This document shows, one piece after another, positions 6,199 to 10,729 of a stretch of DNA of 10,729 nt. Both the position numbers and the translations under genes were made by a program. The notes beneath the pieces are model-generated. The model was not told the origin of the DNA. It ran no database searches and saw nothing but the letters and a program-made list of their open reading frames with translations. Positions within the stretch are counted from its first letter, which is position 1. Every line of letters starts with the position of its first letter. Origin of the DNA: Sulfurimonas sp. (GTDB lineage Bacteria > Campylobacterota > Campylobacteria > Campylobacterales > Sulfurimonadaceae); NCBI GenBank assembly GCA_022712845.1, contig JAFLJV010000210.1, positions 1 to 10,729 of the forward strand, written 5' to 3'.

Positions 6199-7422
6199 TT
6201 ATTCTTCTATCTGCCTGTTTATATGCTCAGGTAACTCTTTACTTGTAGCAGCTCCAAGTTTTTCTAGTTTTTTGAATTGGCTTGTTATGCTTCCTGCTCC
6301 TGAGTGCATTTTTGAAAAGGCATCATCATAGGTTTTTTGTACAGTTGTGATTTGCTTTCCTAGTTTTTCAACATTTTCTATAAAACCTACAAATTTATCA
6401 TATAAAAGACCAGCTCTTTTTGCTATCTCTTGAGCATTTTGTTGTTGATGTTCATACTTCCATGAGTTTTCAACTGCACGAAGTGAGACCATCAGCGTTG
6501 TTGGTCCTACAAGGATAACATTCTTTTTAAATGCATGATCAAAAAGGGTAGAATCATACTCCATTGCCATTAAAAGAGCACTCTCTATGGGTACAAACAT
6601 AAAGATAAAGTCAAGTGTCTCTACACCTTTTAGATTTGTATAGTCCTTATCACTAAGCTCTTTAATATGCTTTTTCATAGAGGCAACATGAGCTTTTGCA
6701 AATAACTCTTTTTGCTCCTCATCTTGTGATGAGATATACTGCTCATAAGCTGTTAGTGAGGTTTTTGCATCTATGATAATATCTCTAGTATCGGGCAGAT
6801 GAACTACAACATCGGGACGGTAACGACTGCCATCACTCTCATGCTCCATACTCACTTCTCTCTCGTATTCTGTACCTTCTCTAAGTCCAGAGTTTTCTAA
6901 CACACTTTCTAAAATCATCTCACCCCAAACACCTTGAGTTTTACTTTCACCCTTTAGTGCATTTGTTAGGTTTTTAGCATCAGTACTCATTTGATGGTTT
7001 ATCTCTTTTATGCTTTTTATCTCAGCTTGAAGCATTGAGCGATCTTTTGCTTCTTTTATATAAACATCATCTATCTGCTTTTTAAATTCACTAAATTGTT
7101 CTTTTATAGGATTAATCATCTTTGAAAGATTTTCTTGATTTTGAGTAGAGAATTTTTGTGAGTTAGATTCTAGTATTTTGTCTGCTAGTTCTTTAAACTC
7201 TAGTTTCATCTGCTCTTTATTTTTTTCAAGTAGTTCTATTTTTTCTCTGTTATTCTCGTTTATACCGTTGATTCTTTCATTTAAAACAGCATTTTCACTC
7301 TGAAAATCAGCAGATTTTTTAAGCTCTATCTCTAGCGAAGTTTTTAAACCTTTTACAGTTGTAATCCAAACACCAACAGCACCAAAGAGTAGACCAATTA
7401 TCACATAAATAACTTCAATCAT
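6199..7422 (-). CDS. rmuC: RmuC family DNA recombination-limiting protein
   Basis: This 407-aa protein matches RmuC, a membrane-anchored, nuclease-like protein that in E. coli limits inversions between short repeats. An N-terminal membrane helix spans about residues 4-22 and is followed by long charged coiled coil (about 25-155). The core domain has GVWGEMILESVLENSGL at 164-180, RYRPDVVVHLPDTRDIIIDA at about 200-219 and K220. The D204...D218-x-K220 arrangement looks like the active core of PD-(D/E)xK nucleases. Length is normal for the shorter RmuC proteins. The start ATG has GGAG about 11 bases upstream on the minus strand. It is divergent from the methyltransferase gene, with only 54 bases between the two starts. 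Confidence 0.95.
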   Translation of the reverse strand: MIEVIYVIIGLLFGAVGVWITTVKGLKTSLEIELKKSADFQSENAVLNERINGINENNREKIELLEKNKEQMKLEFKELADKILESNSQKFSTQNQENLSKMINPIKEQFSEFKKQIDDVYIKEAKDRSMLQAEIKSIKEINHQMSTDAKNLTNALKGESKTQGVWGEMILESVLENSGLREGTEYEREVSMEHESDGSRYRPDVVVHLPDTRDIIIDAKTSLTAYEQYISSQDEEQKELFAKAHVASMKKHIKELSDKDYTNLKGVETLDFIFMFVPIESALLMAMEYDSTLFDHAFKKNVILVGPTTLMVSLRAVENSWKYEHQQQNAQEIAKRAGLLYDKFVGFIENVEKLGKQITTVQKTYDDAFSKMHSGAGSITSQFKKLEKLGAATSKELPEHINRQIEE

Positions 7423-7454
7423 ATAATTGTTTTCTCCAAAGAAAGTATTGCGAT

Positions 7455-7464
7455 ATTGTATGAT
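7455..7464. promoter_or_regulatory. Possible overlapping divergent -10 boxes (rmuC and methyltransferase)
   Basis: On the minus strand 7460-7455 reads TACAAT, 33 bases before the rmuC ATG. On the plus strand 7459-7464 reads TATGAT, 13 bases before the methyltransferase ATG at 7477. The two would overlap by two bases, and the plus-strand transcript would have almost no leader. Both assignments are guesses from single hexamers. Confidence 0.25.
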
Positions 7465-7476
7465 AAAATTGCTTTT

Positions 7477-8268
7477 ATGAACTTAATAAAAGTAGATGAT
7501 ACAAATAGAGCTTCACTAGAGATATACCACAAACTAAGAGATAACGCTTTTTCTGAGGATAATAGCTTTATAGCAGATTCACCAAAAGTTGTAAATATAC
7601 TTTTACAAACTAATATAGAAGTAAAAAGTATTCTTGCAACATGGGAATATTATGATGAGTTTAAAATACTTATAAAAAAGAAAAAAATTCCTAAACTTTT
7701 TGTAATAGATAAAAAAGAGATGCAAGAGATTATAGGGCATAAAATTCATCATAACTGTATGATGCATGGTATTCGCCCAGGTGAGACCTCACTTAAGAGT
7801 CTTGATGATAATATTATAATGTTAGATGAAATAACTTCCACTGAAAATGTTGGTTCAATTGCAAGAAGTGCAGCAGCTTTAGGTGTTAATTCATATCTTT
7901 TACCAAAACAAGCTCCACACCCCTATAGTAGACGAGCATTGAGAGTTTCAATGGGGCATATTAGTAAGCTTCAAGTGCATGTTTATGATGATATATTTGA
8001 GACAATTACTCTGCTAAAAGAGAGTGGTTATAAAATTTTTGCGGCAGAAATTACACAAAATTCTACCCCTCTTATAGATATAAAAATTCCAAAAAAATGG
8101 GTGATTTTAATGGGACACGAGGGGAAAGGGCTCTCACAAGAGATTATAAATATTTGTGATGAGGTTGTTGAGATTGAAATAGTGGATAACGTTAGAAGTT
8201 TAAATGTTGGAATAGCTGCATCAATAATAATGTATCAGTTTAAAAATAATAAAAAGTTTGTAAAATGA
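7477..8268 (+). CDS. TrmH/SpoU-family RNA 2'-O-methyltransferase
   Basis: This 263-aa enzyme is predicted to transfer a methyl group from S-adenosylmethionine to a ribose 2'-OH in tRNA or rRNA. The C-terminal SPOUT knot has all three family motifs: ENVGSIARSAAALG with N124 and R130, GHEGKGL at 213-219, and RSLNVGIAAS at 240-249. The N-terminal region (1-105) looks like the RNA-recognition extension found in RlmB/TrmH relatives. The exact RNA target cannot be assigned. ATG 7477 (MNLIKVDD) is preferred over the in-frame TTG at 7456, because the extra seven residues are not typical. Neither start has a clear ribosome-binding site, so translation from a very short leader is possible. Confidence 0.9.
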   Translation: MNLIKVDDTNRASLEIYHKLRDNAFSEDNSFIADSPKVVNILLQTNIEVKSILATWEYYDEFKILIKKKKIPKLFVIDKKEMQEIIGHKIHHNCMMHGIRPGETSLKSLDDNIIMLDEITSTENVGSIARSAAALGVNSYLLPKQAPHPYSRRALRVSMGHISKLQVHVYDDIFETITLLKESGYKIFAAEITQNSTPLIDIKIPKKWVILMGHEGKGLSQEIINICDEVVEIEIVDNVRSLNVGIAASIIMYQFKNNKKFVK

Positions 8269-8300
8269 GTTTTTTTAAGCTTATTTCTTTGTAAAATCGA

Positions 8301-8323
8301 ATATTTTATAAAATATGTTTTTT
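8301..8323 (+). terminator. AT-only palindrome followed by T-run
   Basis: ATATTTTATAAAATAT at 8301-8316 is a perfect 16-bp palindrome, followed by G and six T (8318-8323). It could be a weak intrinsic terminator for the methyltransferase gene. It also lies 43 bases upstream of the -10 box of the DUF1971 gene and could be an operator. The stem has no G:C pair, so its stability is low. Confidence 0.3.
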
Positions 8324-8359
8324 ATTGATATAAAATAAATATGACAACATAAAAATAGA

Positions 8360-8365
8360 TATAAT
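8360..8365 (+). promoter_or_regulatory. Putative -10 box of the DUF1971-ywbE operon
   Basis: A perfect TATAAT lies 25 bases before the ATG at 8391. The short leader contains an AAGGA ribosome-binding site near 8380-8384. No -35 box is apparent. Confidence 0.5.
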
Positions 8366-8390
8366 ACAGTAATAAATATAAGGAAAAACT

Positions 8391-8747
8391 ATGAATTTTC
8401 AAAATGAAAAACTACCAAAGGGTGCTGTAAAAGTTGGTGAAACACCAAATATGACAGAGGTTACAGTTTTAAAAGGAATACTTAGAAATCATCTTGCTCC
8501 AAAAGGTAAGTTTGGACTTGTAGTTGTTGAGGAAGGTTCTTTAGAGTATGTTTGGGAAGATGATAAAGACAATGTTTTAAATGCTGATAAAGATCATCCT
8601 ATCGTAATTGAGCCAGAGAGATATCATCATGTAGTGATTACTGGTCCAGTAGTTTTTCGTGTTGAATTTTATAAAGTTTTAGAAGTTGGTGAAGAGTATA
8701 AAGATGGTGAAAGACCTGGTGAAGCTTTTTGTGAGTGTATGAATTAA
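8391..8747 (+). CDS. DUF1971 (YeaR/TehB N-terminal-like) cupin-type protein
   Basis: This 118-aa cytoplasmic protein matches the small beta-barrel DUF1971 family, which includes E. coli YeaR and the extra N-terminal domain of some TehB tellurite-resistance proteins. Its molecular function is not settled. E. coli yeaR is induced by nitrate and nitric oxide, and the family is often labelled tellurite resistance. Family-like features are LPKGAVKVGETPNMTE at about 8-23, GLVVVEEGSLEYVWED at 42-57, and ERYHHVVITGPVVFRVEFYK at 76-95 with H79/H80 as possible metal ligands. The C-terminus carries a short CxC (C114, C116) not needed for the fold. It has its own promoter and ribosome-binding site, and its stop is immediately followed by the ywbE start. 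Confidence 0.88.
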   Translation: MNFQNEKLPKGAVKVGETPNMTEVTVLKGILRNHLAPKGKFGLVVVEEGSLEYVWEDDKDNVLNADKDHPIVIEPERYHHVVITGPVVFRVEFYKVLEVGEEYKDGERPGEAFCECMN

Positions 8748-8942
8748 GTGGTAGATGGTACAAAACGAGCTAATATCAAAAGTGGCATGAGTGTCGCTAT
8801 TGTTTTAAAACAAGATCAAAATACTGGACTTTTAACTGATGGCATAGTTCGTGATATTTTAACAAAGTCAGCTACCCATCCACATGGCATAAAAGTTCGT
8901 CTTATGAGCCGTGAAGTGGGAAGAGTCAAAGAAATATATTAA
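8748..8942 (+). CDS. ywbE: YwbE family protein (DUF2196)
   Basis: This 64-aa protein has normal family length and matches YwbE: KRANIKSGMSVAIVLKQDQ near residues 6-24, GIVRDILT at about 33-40 and HPHGIKVRL at about 44-52, followed by VGRVKEIY. The family is small, widespread and without an assigned function. The start is a GTG directly after the TAA of the DUF1971 gene, with no spacer and no evident Shine-Dalgarno of its own. It is therefore probably translated by ribosomes that finish the upstream gene, and the two proteins are likely made together. Confidence 0.9.
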   Translation: MVDGTKRANIKSGMSVAIVLKQDQNTGLLTDGIVRDILTKSATHPHGIKVRLMSREVGRVKEIY

Positions 8943-8947
8943 TAATA

Positions 8948-9043
8948 AAGCAAAAGAAACTCGTCCCTTTTGCTTCGCTGGCACCGCTATGGCGACTAAA
9001 GCTTGCTTCTTTGAAGCAGAATAGTTTGAGTCCAGTCCTCCCA
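8948..9043. other. GC-rich, multi-hairpin intergenic element of unknown nature
   Basis: This non-coding island has about 48% G+C (43 of 90 in 8951-9040), well above its surroundings. It can form three stems. AAGCAAAAG/CTTTTGCTT is a 9-bp stem (8948-8956 with 8967-8975). GCTT/AAGC (8972-8975 with 8999-9002) encloses CGC/GCG (8985-8987 with 8992-8994); it shares bases with the first stem, so the two compete. TGCTTC/GAAGCA is a 6-bp stem with a 3-base loop (9004-9018). It may be a dispersed repeat element, a small RNA, or a transcription end for ywbE. No T-run follows any stem, so it is not a standard intrinsic terminator. Its nature is unresolved. Confidence 0.5.
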
Positions 9044-9059
9044 ATAAAGATATATAAGA

Positions 9060-9065
9060 TATAAT
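9060..9065 (+). promoter_or_regulatory. Putative -10 box of dbpA
   Basis: TATAAT lies 17 bases before the dbpA ATG, so the leader would be about 11 bases. The start region has only a weak AAAAGA ribosome-binding site. Confidence 0.4.
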
Positions 9066-9082
9066 TTCAAAAAAGATTTTTT

Positions 9083-10450
9083 ATGACTACAAAATTTTCA
9101 AACCTCCCTTTATCAAAAGAGATGCTTCATAACCTAAATGAGATAGGCTACAAAGAGATGACACCTGTTCAAGCAGAGACTCTTCCACATATCTTAAATG
9201 GCAAAGATGTTATAGCTCAAGCAAAAACAGGAAGTGGAAAAACAGCTGCTTTTGGTATAGGGCTTTTAACAAAACTTCAAGTTAAAAAATTTAGAGTACA
9301 AACACTTATATTAACACCTACGCGTGAACTTGCAGATCAAGTTGCAAAAGAGATTCGAATGCTCGCTCGTGCAACTCACAATATTAAGATACTAACTCTT
9401 TGTGGAGGAACTGCTTTTGGTCCTCAACTAGGCTCACTTCGTCATGGTGCTCACATCATAGTTGGGACACCTGGTAGAGTTTTAAAACATCTCAAAAAAG
9501 AAACACTCTCACTTAAAGATATGGATACACTTGTTCTTGATGAAGCTGATAGAATGTTAGATATGGGTTTTAGTGAAGAGATAAATGAGGTTTTAGCTTT
9601 TGCACCAAAAGAGAGACAAACGCTTCTGTTTTCTGCTACCTACACAGATGAGATTTTAAAGATTAGCTCATCTATCCAAAATAATGCTATTAGTGTTAAA
9701 ACTATCTCCACAGAGTCAATAAATAAAATAACTGAAAGATTTTATGAAGTTGGACATGGACAAAAGATAAATACACTTATAAATATTTTTAGTAATTTCA
9801 AACCTGGGAATGTCATAGTGTTTTGTAATACAAAAATTCAAGCAGATGAAATTGCTAACAAACTTCAAGATAAGAAAATAGATGCACTTGCAATTCATGG
9901 AGACTTAGAGCAGTATGAGCGTAACGATGTGTTAGTTCAGTTTGCTAACAAAAGTGCAACAGTGTTAGTAGCAACTGATGTAGCAGCTCGTGGACTTGAT
10001 ATAAAAGAATTATCTATAGTAGTTAACTTTGATATACCTCATTCAGAAGAAACTTACACTCATAGAATAGGTCGAACAGGTCGCGCTGGAGCTGAGGGTT
10101 TAGCTTTTACACTTTATGAATCATATGAAATTCAAAATGCTGATGAGTATAAAAATGAGATTCGCCTTTTTGAAGATGTAGACTCTTTAAAAGTTATAAA
10201 TGGTTTTGAGATGAGACCGCAAAATGTAACACTTGTTATAGAGGGTGGTAAAAAAGATAAAGTTCGTGCAGGAGATATCCTAGGTGCATTAACTGGTGAT
10301 GCTGGCTTAAAAGGTAGTAGCATTGGTAAGATAGATATTTATGAAAGACAGAGTTATGTTGCGATAGAGAGTTCTAAAATAGATGAAGCACATGACCAGC
10401 TAAAAAATGGAAAAATTAAAGGTAAAAAATTCTCAGTTTGGATTCTTTAA
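9083..10450 (+). CDS. dbpA: ATP-dependent RNA helicase DbpA
   Basis: This 455-aa DEAD-box helicase should act in large ribosomal subunit assembly, guided by a C-terminal domain that in E. coli binds hairpin 92 of 23S rRNA. The helicase motifs are complete: Q-motif glutamine Q30, AKTGSGKT at 47-54, PTREL at 79-83, DEAD at 153-156, SAT at 184-186, ARGLD at 302-306 and HRIGRTGR at 327-334. Residues about 380-455 form the DbpA RNA-binding domain, with GDILGALTGDAGLKGSSIG at 397-415 and the ending KKFSVWIL. This domain separates it from other DEAD-box families. Length is normal for DbpA. Its 3' end overlaps the next gene by 13 bases, so the two are probably co-transcribed. Confidence 0.95.
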   Translation: MTTKFSNLPLSKEMLHNLNEIGYKEMTPVQAETLPHILNGKDVIAQAKTGSGKTAAFGIGLLTKLQVKKFRVQTLILTPTRELADQVAKEIRMLARATHNIKILTLCGGTAFGPQLGSLRHGAHIIVGTPGRVLKHLKKETLSLKDMDTLVLDEADRMLDMGFSEEINEVLAFAPKERQTLLFSATYTDEILKISSSIQNNAISVKTISTESINKITERFYEVGHGQKINTLINIFSNFKPGNVIVFCNTKIQADEIANKLQDKKIDALAIHGDLEQYERNDVLVQFANKSATVLVATDVAARGLDIKELSIVVNFDIPHSEETYTHRIGRTGRAGAEGLAFTLYESYEIQNADEYKNEIRLFEDVDSLKVINGFEMRPQNVTLVIEGGKKDKVRAGDILGALTGDAGLKGSSIGKIDIYERQSYVAIESSKIDEAHDQLKNGKIKGKKFSVWIL

Positions 10451-10729
10451 AATATTTAAACCACTATCCCCAAGCTGTTAAAGGACAGGTGTTAGAGCTA
10501 ATAAAGCAAGATAAATTAGCAAAACACCTTCTAAATAAATACCCATCCTCCCACTCTAAAAAAACAGATAAAGCTCTCTTTTCTTATATAAATGAGCTAA
10601 AAAATACTCATATGAAAAAAGTAGCTCCACTTAGTAAAGCCATCTATGATGGAAAGATAAATGTTATTCACAACGCTTTAGGAACTCATCATTTTATCTC
10701 AAGAGTACAAGGAAACAAACTAAAAGCAA
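10438..10729 (+). CDS. YgjP-like (DUF45) metallopeptidase, 5' part only
   Basis: The open frame runs from a TTG at 10438 to the window edge: 97 codons with no stop. It overlaps the end of dbpA in another frame. An in-frame stop at 10423-10425 leaves TTG 10438 as the best start, and AAAGG near 10418 is a weak, distant ribosome-binding site. The visible part reads DSLKYLNHYPQAVKGQ, then KTDKALFSYINELKN, INVIHNALGTHHFISRVQG and KLKA. This resembles the N-terminal region of YgjP-type M48/DUF45 proteins of Campylobacterota. The zinc-binding HExxH motif would lie beyond the window, so the catalytic part is not seen. The function is therefore recognised from similarity of the N-terminal half only. 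Confidence 0.7.
   Translation, partial: MDSLKYLNHYPQAVKGQVLELIKQDKLAKHLLNKYPSSHSKKTDKALFSYINELKNTHMKKVAPLSKAIYDGKINVIHNALGTHHFISRVQGNKLKA

Noticed and set aside
9020..9043. TAGTTTGAGTCC resembling a tRNA T-arm and 3' end
   Set aside because: Only 3 of 5 T-stem pairs form and no matching acceptor 5' strand, anticodon arm or D-arm is present upstream.
9716..10323. Minus-strand open frames within dbpA
   Set aside because: dbpA motifs are complete on the plus strand; these frames have no recognisable domain.

Overview
The window is AT-rich chromosomal DNA. The 5S rRNA at the left edge and the gene set (RmuC, TrmH-family methyltransferase, YeaR-like DUF1971 protein, YwbE, DbpA) suggest a Campylobacterota member, probably close to Sulfurimonas. 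This placement rests on recognising the 5S and protein types by eye, not on a search.

Layout. Bases 1 to about 116 are the 3' part of a 5S rRNA gene, the end of an rRNA operon lying to the left. Convergent to it is a minus-strand two-component operon: an OmpR-type response regulator (1293-1946) and an overlapping membrane histidine kinase (161-1300). Across a 156-bp divergent gap with two small palindromes lies a plus-strand gene for an exported, cysteine-rich protein (2103-2612). It has two 93-bp tandem repeats and two terminal KCGxGKCG motifs like those of HvfA/bufferin metal-binding peptides. Next is an apparent operon (2729-5086): a 61-aa unknown protein, a Tat-exported gluconate-2-dehydrogenase subunit-3-like protein and a GMC flavoprotein dehydrogenase. 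The last two probably form a periplasmic FAD dehydrogenase. No cytochrome subunit is present, and the usual catalytic His/Asn positions look altered.

The right half is mostly housekeeping. On the minus strand are a DUF2971 protein (5168-6118), AT-rich and possibly acquired, and rmuC (6199-7422). On the plus strand are a TrmH/SpoU-family methyltransferase (7477-8268), a DUF1971 gene directly followed by ywbE (8391-8942), a GC-rich hairpin-forming non-coding island (about 8948-9043), dbpA (9083-10450), and the 5' part of a YgjP-like metallopeptidase gene (from 10438) cut by the window edge.

How the genes may work together. The two-component system may control the divergent cysteine-rich protein and perhaps the dehydrogenase operon; this is an inference from layout only. 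DbpA (ribosome assembly) and the methyltransferase (RNA modification) are RNA-maintenance functions. Possible novelty is concentrated in the cysteine-rich protein, the dehydrogenase module and the structured island.
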